DNA of 12,590 nucleotides, taken from positions 1 through 12,590 of the forward strand of contig ONIF01000041.1 of NCBI GenBank assembly GCA_900317795.1, given 5' to 3'. The position numbers and the translations under genes are program-made. The stretch comes from an uncultured Eubacteriales bacterium (lineage in GTDB: Bacteria; Bacillota; Clostridia; Oscillospirales; Acutalibacteraceae). Under the pieces are notes generated by a model, which ran no database searches, was not told where the DNA came from, and was given only the letters and a program-made list of their open reading frames with translations. This document shows positions 6,446 to 12,590 of this stretch, in pieces. Every line of letters begins with the position of its first letter. Position 1 is the stretch's first letter.

Positions 6446-8917
6446 ATGTTAAAATGCGAAAAATGCGGTTCTAATGTACCGAATGAAAGCAAGTTCTGCC
6501 TAAACTGCGGAAACAGAATAGACAGTTCTGCACCAAAACACTTTTCACTTGATGAGATTGCCCGTCAACAGCAGGAACAGGAAAGCAATGCTTTCAGTAT
6601 TACGCCCGAAGTTCCCGATGATGACCCCGAATCATATCTTCCGCCCATAGGGGCTAAGGAACATTCCGAAATACCAAAAGGTGAGATAGACCCCGAATAT
6701 TTTAACAGAAAGCCCCTGCCCAGCATACAGGCGGCAGACCCGCTTGAACTTCTTGATGCAGATACACCCGAACTTCCCCCCATAGGATTCAGCGACCAAA
6801 TGCAGATAGAAGATATAAAAATGCCCGAGGGGATAAGGCATTATCACGGAAATTTTGCCGTGCCGAGAAATCTGCAAATGCAGACCTGCATACCCGTTTC
6901 CGAAAACGGTGATACTTATTCTATGCTTATGCAGGCACAAATGCAGTATCAAATGACAGGTGACAACGCTCACGGTGATAAAGAACATTTTTCGGTGATA
7001 CCCGAAAATTTGCAGATACGTTTCAGAAATGACACGGATTCTTCAATCAAAAAATGCTCTTTTAATGATTTCTTTATAGACGAGTATTCTCCGCAAAAAG
7101 ATATACCGCCTGCCGTGACGGAACGCAAGAAAAAAACGGTTGTACCAAAAAAAGTGTCTGTAAAACCGAAAGTAAGCTCTCCCAAAAATACCGTTGAGGA
7201 ACAGCCCAAAGTTCCGAAAGTGACATTTGAAAAATCCGCTCCCCCTCCCCAGCCGACAGTCACTTTTGAAAAACCTGTACCTCCGCCCGAGCCGAAAGTT
7301 ACTCTTGAAAAATCTGCACCTCCGCCCGAGCCGAAAGTTACTCTTGAAAAATCCGCACCTCCACCCGAACCGAAAGTTACTCTTGAAAAATCCGCACCTC
7401 CGCCTGAGCCGAAAATTACTCTTGAAAAATCCGCACTTCCGCCCGAGCCGAAAGTTACTCTTGAAAAAACTCCCGATATTCCCAAAAACGACTTTACATC
7501 AGAGAGTTTTGAAATACCAAAAAATGATTTCGGCAATACACAAAATAATTTTAATTTTTCACAAAACAATTTCAATAACCAAAGTTTCAGCACTCCTCAA
7601 AATAACTTCAACAACCAAAGTTTGAGTACTCCTCAGAATGACTTCAATAACCAAAATTTCGGCACTCCTCAGAATGATTTCAATAACTTTATGTTCAGCG
7701 ACACCCAGAGTAATTTTGGAAGTCAGTCTATGGGAGGGTATAATGATTTTAATAAACCCACTATGAGTTACAGTTCAAGCGGTTATGCAACCGTTATGCC
7801 TTCTTATACACAGAGTACTTTTGACAAAATTATGCTTATTTCGGGCTTGGCACTCTTTGCTTTGAGAGCTGTATTGATTATATTATTGATACTTATGGCA
7901 GGCGGTATATTCGGTGATGTCGGGGGCAGTGCCTTTAATAATTTCAGTATGGGCGGAAGCACCTATAACGGTGATGTGACTTTTGATAAAGAAAGCGTTA
8001 AATGGTCCAATCTCAACGGTGGGGGACTTGCTGCCGAAGATGATGACGGAAACGTTTATTATACCAATGCAGGCGGGTGTTTATGCAAAATATCCCCCGA
8101 CGGTATGTCAAAAAGCATTATCTATAACGGCTCCCGCACCAATAATTATATACTCTATATCAATTTCCATAATGACAAAGTTTATTTCCTTGCGTCTGTC
8201 ACGGGAAAAAACTATTCCGTATGCTCAGTCGATAAGGACGGCAAAAACTTCAAAGTATATAGTGAAGCAAAAAATCCCGTCTGCCTGCTTGCCCACGGCA
8301 ATTATCTTTATTACATAACGGAAGATTCTCAGAAGATAGACAGGATAAACCTGAAAACAGAAAAATCCGAAAGATTTTATAACGCCTCGGGTGCTGTTAC
8401 CAATATGTTCGTACACGGAGATAAAATGTATGTTCTTTCTATAAGCAGTCAGTATTCGGGCGGAAATGTGGAGGCTGTCAATGTTGCCGCACCCTCGGCA
8501 ATAGTACCTGTAAGCTTTGAGTATATGTCACAACGCATTAAACCTATGGGCATATCTCTCAACGGTGATAAAATTATCATTACAGAAGACGGAATTGTCT
8601 ATTCATGCAGCGTTGACGGAGGAAGTGCCGAAAAATTGGGCGGCTCTAATATCGTAAAAGTCGCAGGCTGCGGAAGTCATATATATTACCTGACTGTGGG
8701 CGGCAATATCGAAAGTGCGGCTTTGGCTGTTGCAGACGGCTCTACTTCGGGTATTTTCCGCCTTGGCATGATGGAAAATGACGGCTCATCAACATACACC
8801 GTAAAAGATGATGTGATATACTTTTCCGCTGCCGGAAACAGAATATACTATGTAGGCAGTGACGGATATATGTACAGCATGGCAACCAACGGTACGGATA
8901 TACAAACTGTACCTTAA
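6446..8917 (+). CDS. Zinc-ribbon, disordered-repeat, single-TM protein with extracytoplasmic propeller-like domain
   Basis: An 823-aa predicted membrane protein with four parts. Residues 1-25 are a zinc ribbon, CEKC...CLNC (Cys 4, 7, 18, 21). Residues about 26-255 are acidic, Pro- and Met-rich and likely disordered. Residues 257-347 are seven copies of a 13-aa Pro-rich repeat (PKVTLEKSAPPPE) and residues 374-421 four copies of a 12-aa Asn/Gln/Phe repeat (NNFNNQSFSTPQ). One hydrophobic helix follows at about 463-487 (LALFALRAVLIILLILMAGG). The last 320 residues have repeated short strands of the form DGNVYYTNAGG.LCKIS or GNYLYYITEDSQKI, like DUF5050-type beta-propellers. The zinc ribbon is predicted cytosolic and the propeller outside. 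The start is ATG 6446 with GAGGA at 6434-6438; a TTG two codons upstream is in frame but poorly spaced. It is the first gene of a three-gene operon. The role is not known; a sensor or envelope-associated scaffold is inference. Confidence 0.85.
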   Translation: MLKCEKCGSNVPNESKFCLNCGNRIDSSAPKHFSLDEIARQQQEQESNAFSITPEVPDDDPESYLPPIGAKEHSEIPKGEIDPEYFNRKPLPSIQAADPLELLDADTPELPPIGFSDQMQIEDIKMPEGIRHYHGNFAVPRNLQMQTCIPVSENGDTYSMLMQAQMQYQMTGDNAHGDKEHFSVIPENLQIRFRNDTDSSIKKCSFNDFFIDEYSPQKDIPPAVTERKKKTVVPKKVSVKPKVSSPKNTVEEQPKVPKVTFEKSAPPPQPTVTFEKPVPPPEPKVTLEKSAPPPEPKVTLEKSAPPPEPKVTLEKSAPPPEPKITLEKSALPPEPKVTLEKTPDIPKNDFTSESFEIPKNDFGNTQNNFNFSQNNFNNQSFSTPQNNFNNQSLSTPQNDFNNQNFGTPQNDFNNFMFSDTQSNFGSQSMGGYNDFNKPTMSYSSSGYATVMPSYTQSTFDKIMLISGLALFALRAVLIILLILMAGGIFGDVGGSAFNNFSMGGSTYNGDVTFDKESVKWSNLNGGGLAAEDDDGNVYYTNAGGCLCKISPDGMSKSIIYNGSRTNNYILYINFHNDKVYFLASVTGKNYSVCSVDKDGKNFKVYSEAKNPVCLLAHGNYLYYITEDSQKIDRINLKTEKSERFYNASGAVTNMFVHGDKMYVLSISSQYSGGNVEAVNVAAPSAIVPVSFEYMSQRIKPMGISLNGDKIIITEDGIVYSCSVDGGSAEKLGGSNIVKVAGCGSHIYYLTVGGNIESAALAVADGSTSGIFRLGMMENDGSSTYTVKDDVIYFSAAGNRIYYVGSDGYMYSMATNGTDIQTVP
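7214..7486 (+). repeat. In-gene 39-bp tandem repeat (13-aa Pro-rich units, seven copies)
   Basis: Seven head-to-tail 39-bp units starting at 7214, 7253, 7292, 7331, 7370, 7409 and 7448. Units 3 to 6 are almost identical in DNA, differing at a few mostly synonymous positions, which indicates recent duplication. The first two (PKVTFEK, PTVTFEK) and the last have diverged. Each unit encodes PKVTLEK plus SAPPPE, a Pro-rich, Lys/Glu-balanced extended linker. Confidence 0.9.
7565..7708 (+). repeat. In-gene 36-bp tandem repeat (12-aa Asn/Gln/Phe units, four copies)
   Basis: Four 36-bp units starting at 7565, 7601, 7637 and 7673 encode NNFNNQSFSTPQ-like peptides, the fourth more divergent. Related looser motifs (NNFNFSQ, SNFGSQ) lie on both sides. 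Composition is Asn/Gln/Ser with regularly spaced Phe, a prion-like low-complexity type, and unrelated to the Pro-rich repeat just upstream. Confidence 0.85.
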
Positions 8918-8942
8918 TTATCAAGAAAGAAGGAAATTTGAA

Positions 8943-10118
8943 ATGATAGTTGTAGATATTAGAAATATTTTCGCTGAAAGAAATATTCAGCTTTCCGATG
9001 TGAACAATGAATATATATATTACCTCGAGGAAAAAAACGAAAACGGACAAAATGAGCTTTTTGTGCTTGAATACGACCGTTCTTCGAGAAAAGAAAGACT
9101 TATCGCCAATTACTCTCTTGAGGACCCCACTTTTGTGGAACATCTCTTTACTTTTGAAAAAACTATCCTGCTTATTCTCGAAAACGGCTCAAACAGTCTT
9201 TGGCTGATTGAACTCGACAAGAAAACAGGCATGGAGAAAAACAGAAAAAAAGTTGTCTGCACGGGTGCTTTCAAAGAATGCACAGCCCTCGACAGCGAAC
9301 ATCTTCTTATCACAATGTCACCCGACAGCGATAATGCGGAAATATTCCGTAAATATAAAGAAGTTACGGGCTGCGACAGTTTGTGTTATCTCTACGACCT
9401 CACCGACAACAAAAAGTATTTTGTAAAATCCTCTCTTATCGCAAAGGCAGGCTGCAGTAATATAAAAATTATCACAGTAAAAGGTGAGAAATTTGCGGTT
9501 ATACTCGACCCCTATGCAGAAGAAGATGTAAAAGAAAATTTCTTTAAAGAGCAAAGATGGGTTCACAGCGATATAAGAGATAATATCTGGATATGCCGTC
9601 TTGCCGAACTCGAAAAGGAAATTGAACTCGGCAAAGAGATAATTACAAAACGCTGTATTGCAAGTGCGGATATAAAGGCACTTGTAAGATACATGGGAGT
9701 TGCGGGAAATAAAATATATTTCCGTGCAAAAGAATTTAAGAGCGGAACCGAAAAAATATGCAGTTATGATGTTCCCGTGAACCGCCTTGAAGTTGAAACT
9801 ACCCTGCATTCCAATGACGACAGCGTTATGTATATAGTAGAGGAAAGCCCGTTCAAAATATATTCCATTCTCGAGGGCGTACAGCAAAAATATGTAAAAG
9901 GTCTTGTCAATTCCGAAGTCGAATTGGAATATGACAGCGAAATGGGCGATTTTGTATCATGCATGGACAACAGATATGTAATAACAAACAGAATTCTCCA
10001 CAGCACAGAAGATAATGCCTCTTTTAAATACTGCTTTATCTATGATGCAAAGCTGAATAAATATGAAAGCTACTCCTGCAACTCCTACGTAAAAGGAAAT
10101 ACCCTTATACTTTATTAA
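8943..10118 (+). CDS. Soluble propeller-like protein, uncharacterised
   Basis: A 391-aa protein without signal peptide, membrane helix or recognised catalytic motif. It is built from many short beta-strand phrases separated by turns, such as NNEYIYYLEEKNENGQNELF, GNKIYFRAKEF and NRYVITNRIL. The pattern resembles the propeller half of the preceding protein and suggests a cytosolic beta-propeller. The start is ATG 8943 with AGAAGGA at 8928-8934. Longer in-frame extensions upstream overlap the preceding gene and have no RBS. The gap to the preceding stop is 25 bp and to the SGNH gene 18 bp, so the three genes are translated from one message. Possibly it binds the cytosolic part of the membrane protein, but that is inference from context. 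Family not recognised. Confidence 0.8.
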   Translation: MIVVDIRNIFAERNIQLSDVNNEYIYYLEEKNENGQNELFVLEYDRSSRKERLIANYSLEDPTFVEHLFTFEKTILLILENGSNSLWLIELDKKTGMEKNRKKVVCTGAFKECTALDSEHLLITMSPDSDNAEIFRKYKEVTGCDSLCYLYDLTDNKKYFVKSSLIAKAGCSNIKIITVKGEKFAVILDPYAEEDVKENFFKEQRWVHSDIRDNIWICRLAELEKEIELGKEIITKRCIASADIKALVRYMGVAGNKIYFRAKEFKSGTEKICSYDVPVNRLEVETTLHSNDDSVMYIVEESPFKIYSILEGVQQKYVKGLVNSEVELEYDSEMGDFVSCMDNRYVITNRILHSTEDNASFKYCFIYDAKLNKYESYSCNSYVKGNTLILY

Positions 10119-10136
10119 AATAAGGGAGTGGGAAAT

Positions 10137-10763
10137 TTGAAAAAACTGCTTTGTTTTGGTGATTCAAACACATACGGCTTCAGATACTACGACAGAGGAA
10201 GATTTGACGAAAGCATAAGGTGGACAGGACTGCTGACAGAACGGCTTAAACCTTACGGAATAGAAGTGATTGAAAGCGGTCTTAACAGCCGTACAACTGT
10301 ATTTGACTATGCCGAAAAGCATGGCAAAAATGGAAATAAGGCTCTGCCACTGATACTTGAAGAAAATTCACCTGTTGACATTGTAATTGTAATGCTTGGC
10401 ACAAATGACTGTAAAACGGAATTTCATGCAGACAGCGATATGATAGCAAACGGGATTGAAACGATTATCAATCAAATAAAGCTTGCTGATGAAAACACAA
10501 AAATTATTCTTGTATGCCCCCCATTTATCGACAAATGCGTTACAGAAAGAGGATTTTCACAAAGTTTCGATGAAAACAGCGTGTATAAATCCATTGAAAT
10601 AAAAGATAAATTCAAACAGTGTGCATTGAAAAATAACTGTGTATTTGTAAATGCTTCGGATTTTGCCGATACAAAATCGACAGACGGCATACACCTCAAT
10701 GAAAAAGGACATTATGCCCTTGCAAAAGCATTATTTGAGTGCATAGAAAAAAATTTTTTATGA
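10137..10763 (+). CDS. SGNH/GDSL-family hydrolase (arylesterase-like)
   Basis: A 208-aa cytosolic esterase-type enzyme. Block I is CFGDSNTYGF with the nucleophile Ser10. Block II lies near GLNSRTT (Gly48, with Asn50 adjacent). Block III is MLGTND with Asn90. Block V is DGIH with Asp183 and His186, so the catalytic residues Ser, Gly, Asn and Asp-His are all present. The GDSNTYG and GLNxRTT pattern matches the arylesterase/acyltransferase branch of SGNH enzymes, which hydrolyse or transfer acyl groups on small esters. The natural substrate is unknown. No signal peptide. I place the start at TTG 10137 because GGGAG at 10124-10128 is 8 nt upstream; a GTG at 10128 overlaps that RBS. It is the last gene of the propeller operon, ending 5 nt before the terminator stem region. 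Confidence 0.9.
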   Translation: MKKLLCFGDSNTYGFRYYDRGRFDESIRWTGLLTERLKPYGIEVIESGLNSRTTVFDYAEKHGKNGNKALPLILEENSPVDIVIVMLGTNDCKTEFHADSDMIANGIETIINQIKLADENTKIILVCPPFIDKCVTERGFSQSFDENSVYKSIEIKDKFKQCALKNNCVFVNASDFADTKSTDGIHLNEKGHYALAKALFECIEKNFL

Positions 10764-10767
10764 GAAT

Positions 10768-10815
10768 AAAAAATACTGTGCGGAAAAAATCAAAATTTCC
10801 GTACAGTATTTTTTC
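10768..10815. terminator. Bidirectional Rho-independent terminator between convergent genes
   Basis: A 15-bp stem, with one G-U type mismatch, joins AATACTGTGCGGAAA (10772-10786) to TTTCCGTACAGTATT (10796-10810) across a 9-nt loop. It is flanked by A-rich DNA on the left and T-rich DNA on the right, so both strands have a U-tract. It serves the SGNH operon and the convergent AAA+ gene. Confidence 0.9.
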
Positions 10816-10827
10816 TACTATAAGCAA

Positions 10828-10930
10828 TTACTCCGTTGTTTCGTCAGCTTCAGTTGTTTCGGTATTTTCGGTTACTTCGGCTGTTTCAGTCGTTTCGGCA
10901 TTTTCGGTTGTTTCAGATGTTTCCTCTGTT
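10828..10930 (-). repeat. Thr/Glu-rich low-complexity coding repeat at the 3' end of the AAA+ gene
   Basis: The last 36 or so codons repeat ETTENAE/TTETAEV-like peptides. In DNA this appears as recurring GTTTCGG and TTTTCGG strings on the plus strand. The period is irregular. It probably encodes a flexible, strongly acidic tail. Confidence 0.7.
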
Positions 10931-11964
10931 TTTTCTTCGTCTGTCTTTGGAAAAACATCTTCCGCTTTCAAAACAGTCAAGTCCTCTTGGGTGTGTTCCT
11001 TGTCATTATACAATCTGCTGGACTGCCTTTGTACTGCCTTTTCAAAAATATTTCTGACCTCTCTCGCATTGGCAAAATTGTCGGGCTTTGTCAAAACCAT
11101 AAGCTGAAAAAATTCAGGCAGCTTCTCTTTCAATTCTTCATCGGGAACATACTGGTATTTTTCACACATCAACATGAAAATCTTTTCCAATTCCTCCGCA
11201 TTGTAGTCATTGAAATAAAGATATTTATTAAAACGGGAATTAAGTCCCGGATTGGAATTGATAAACCTATTCATTAAATCGGGATAACCTGCAACTATGA
11301 CAATGAAATCATCTCTGTTATCTTCCATTGCCTTCAAGAGAGTGTCTATGGCTTCTTGACCGAAATCATTTCCTCCGCTTCCCTCGGGTGCCAATGTGTA
11401 TGCCTCGTCAATGAAAAGCACTCCGCCCATTGCGGAATCTATCAGTTCTTTTGTTTTGATAGCGGTCTGTCCGACATAGCCTGCAACCAAACCCGAACGG
11501 TCCGTTTCCACAAACTGCCCTTTTGAGATAACTCCCAACTCTTTATATAAATTTGCAATAATTCTTGCAACAGTCGTTTTGCCTGTACCGGGATTGCCGT
11601 AAAAAACCAAATGCTTGCTGAAATCCGGCACCGACAAATTCATCTTTTTTCTTTCTTCATTGATAGTAATTGTATGAATAAGCAAATTAACGTCTTCCTT
11701 TACGGCAGACAGCCCTACAAGTGCATTCAGCTCGGCAAGATATTTTTCAACATTGGCTTTTTTATCGGCACTTTCCTGTTCAGCGTCAGATGACTTATCC
11801 GATACACTTTTATCCTCCTGTGCAGGCGGTGTATCTGATGTGGTTTTATCTTCCCCCACATTCTTTTTGGCAGGCTGTTGAAAAAGTATCTTATTTAGAG
11901 ATTCACTTAACTCACTCATCATGGATTCATCAAAATCATTGCTAAGTATATTATCCAATTCCAT
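10828..11964 (-). CDS. CbbX/SpoVK-type AAA+ ATPase
   Basis: A 378-aa protein of the CbbX/SpoVK/EccA AAA+ branch, hexameric ATPases that remodel or thread partner proteins. Residues 1-70 are an acidic, Ser/Lys-rich, probably disordered arm. The AAA+ module covers about 73-335, with Walker A GNPGTGKTT (123-131), pore-loop region SGLVAGYVGQ (157-166), Walker B FIDEA (184-188), sensor 1 region VIVAGYP (222-228), Arg finger NSRF (Arg244) and sensor 2 NAREVRN (299-305). The C-terminal 36 residues are a Thr/Glu-rich tail. All ATPase motifs are intact. The start is ATG 11964 with AGAGGG 8-13 nt upstream; an in-frame GTG at 11973 overlaps this RBS. No rubisco, sporulation or type VII secretion gene is nearby, so the client is unknown. 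It is expressed alone from a near-consensus promoter and ends at the shared terminator. Confidence 0.9.
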   Translation of the reverse strand: MELDNILSNDFDESMMSELSESLNKILFQQPAKKNVGEDKTTSDTPPAQEDKSVSDKSSDAEQESADKKANVEKYLAELNALVGLSAVKEDVNLLIHTITINEERKKMNLSVPDFSKHLVFYGNPGTGKTTVARIIANLYKELGVISKGQFVETDRSGLVAGYVGQTAIKTKELIDSAMGGVLFIDEAYTLAPEGSGGNDFGQEAIDTLLKAMEDNRDDFIVIVAGYPDLMNRFINSNPGLNSRFNKYLYFNDYNAEELEKIFMLMCEKYQYVPDEELKEKLPEFFQLMVLTKPDNFANAREVRNIFEKAVQRQSSRLYNDKEHTQEDLTVLKAEDVFPKTDEEKTEETSETTENAETTETAEVTENTETTEADETTE

Positions 11965-12000
11965 TTTCTTCACCCTCTGTTTATCAAGACTATTTTACTT

Positions 12001-12029
12001 ATTATACAATAATCCATAATTTATGTCAA
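12001..12029 (-). promoter_or_regulatory. Near-perfect sigma-A promoter of the AAA+ ATPase gene
   Basis: On the minus strand, TTGACA (12024-12029) and TATAAT (12001-12006), both perfect hexamers, are separated by exactly 17 bp. The predicted start is about 30 bp upstream of the ATG at 11964. A perfect consensus suggests either strong constitutive expression or tight repression. Confidence 0.85.
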
Positions 12030-12074
12030 CAAATTTATGCAACTATTCACATTACAATCTCTTACAAAAAACAT

Positions 12075-12485
12075 TTAGTTTGTCAAGATTCTTATAAAAG
12101 CAGAAATCCCGTCAATGCAAACTTCATTATATACGCTTTCGAATTCTTTTACAGTTTCTATCAAATCATTCGTAAGTTGGGAATCAAGTTTCAATACCTT
12201 GCATATCACATTTCCGACTTTTGCATTATGCCTGTCAGCTTGTTCAACCGTTTCAAATGTCTGAGAATAACTTTCCAAACCCCAAAAATCTGCATAATAG
12301 GTGTAAGCACAATGTGCTTTATATTGATTATTTTCACAAAATACCTGTACATAAAATGTTTTTTCCGAAAATGGAGGAAAATAACAACATTCCATACACA
12401 TTTTATCATTAGGCAACAGCAAGTTGAATTGTTCAAGATATTTTTTAGCTATTTCAATATTTTTAAAAATACAATTTTCATTCAT
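12075..12485 (-). CDS. Unrecognised 136-aa protein
   Basis: A small, soluble, acidic protein with several Cys (for example MCMECC at residues 29-34) and many aromatic residues (YADFWGLESYSQTF). It has a mixed alpha/beta pattern and no signal peptide or membrane segment. Start ATG 12485 with AGGAG at 12492-12496. The RBS overlaps the stop codon of the partial gene upstream (TAG at 12495-12497), so the two are translationally coupled. It is more AT-rich than the rest of the window. Size, composition and tight position after another gene are compatible with an immunity-type or accessory protein, but nothing specific identifies it. No terminator was found before the AAA+ promoter. Confidence 0.7.
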   Translation of the reverse strand: MNENCIFKNIEIAKKYLEQFNLLLPNDKMCMECCYFPPFSEKTFYVQVFCENNQYKAHCAYTYYADFWGLESYSQTFETVEQADRHNAKVGNVICKVLKLDSQLTNDLIETVKEFESVYNEVCIDGISAFIRILTN

Positions 12486-12494
12486 AAAATACTC

Positions 12495-12590
12495 CTAAAC
12501 AAACAATTCATATTGATATTCAATACTGTTTTCATTGGAATTTTTATTGTGTCTGTCATAACTTTCGGCAGTTTTTGTCATACCTATTTT
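12495..12590 (-). CDS. 3' end of an unidentified gene (runs off the window)
   Basis: The minus strand is open from the window edge to TAG at 12495-12497, giving at least 31 residues ending EYQYELFV. It is Asn-, Glu- and Tyr-rich. An internal ATG at 12581 lacks a good RBS, so this is more likely the tail of a longer upstream gene than a complete short one. The next ATG is 9 nt downstream of the stop, which suggests an operon. Confidence 0.5.
   Translation of the reverse strand, partial: KIGMTKTAESYDRHNKNSNENSIEYQYELFV

Noticed and set aside
6970..7593. Minus-strand ORF with Gly/Phe-rich repeats
   Set aside because: The repeats are the complement of the 39-bp coding repeat of the plus-strand protein; there is no independent evidence of coding.
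10739..11107. Plus-strand Ser/Val-rich ORF across the terminator
   Set aside because: It begins inside the SGNH gene, crosses the terminator, and its Ser/Val repeats are the reverse of the Thr/Glu tail of the AAA+ gene.

Overview
The window reads as chromosomal DNA of a low-to-moderate GC Firmicute of the Clostridia, most like the Ruminococcus/Oscillospiraceae group. The grounds are a clostridial-type SecA1, an ECF-transporter S component, strong AGGAGG-type ribosome binding sites, near-consensus sigma-A promoters, zinc-ribbon/propeller membrane proteins, and intergenic heptamer repeats of a kind I associate with such genomes. The taxonomic call is inference from style, not from a database search. 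No rRNA, tRNA, transposase, integrase or CRISPR array is visible.

Layout. Positions 1-6249 are almost entirely minus-strand. Reading in the direction of transcription: a double-CxxC protein (6249-5587), an acidic lipoprotein (5533-4649), secA (4566-1513, own promoter), a small coiled-coil protein (1430-1005), a block of period-7 repeats (747-1005), and an ECF S component (722-45) ending at a hairpin terminator (11-37). From 6250 to 6445 lies a divergent promoter region. Positions 6446-10763 are a plus-strand three-gene operon: a zinc-ribbon/disordered-repeat/single-TM/propeller protein, a soluble propeller-like protein, and an SGNH (GDSL) hydrolase starting with TTG. It meets a convergent minus-strand CbbX/SpoVK-type AAA+ ATPase (11964-10828) at a shared bidirectional terminator. 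Positions 12001-12590 are more AT-rich: a consensus promoter for the AAA+ gene, an unrecognised 136-aa protein, and the 3' end of a further gene running off the window and tightly coupled to it.

Main points of interest. (1) SecA ends without its usual C-terminal zinc-binding (SEC-C) tail, yet a recognisable tail is encoded directly downstream in the +1 frame, past a run of six A residues, and it lacks the first zinc-ligand cysteine. This looks like a decayed tail or a homopolymer indel. (2) The 723-1004 gap holds four separate blocks of degenerate 7-bp tandem repeats. Two of them are complementary, and the outermost repeat supplies the stop codon of the neighbouring gene. (3) The 823-aa protein joins a cytosolic zinc ribbon to a predicted extracytoplasmic propeller through two different tandem peptide repeats.

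I did not find a convincing, wholly new multi-gene system. The best candidate for undescribed biology is the 6446-10763 operon with its divergent double-CxxC partner. Its function remains unknown from sequence alone.
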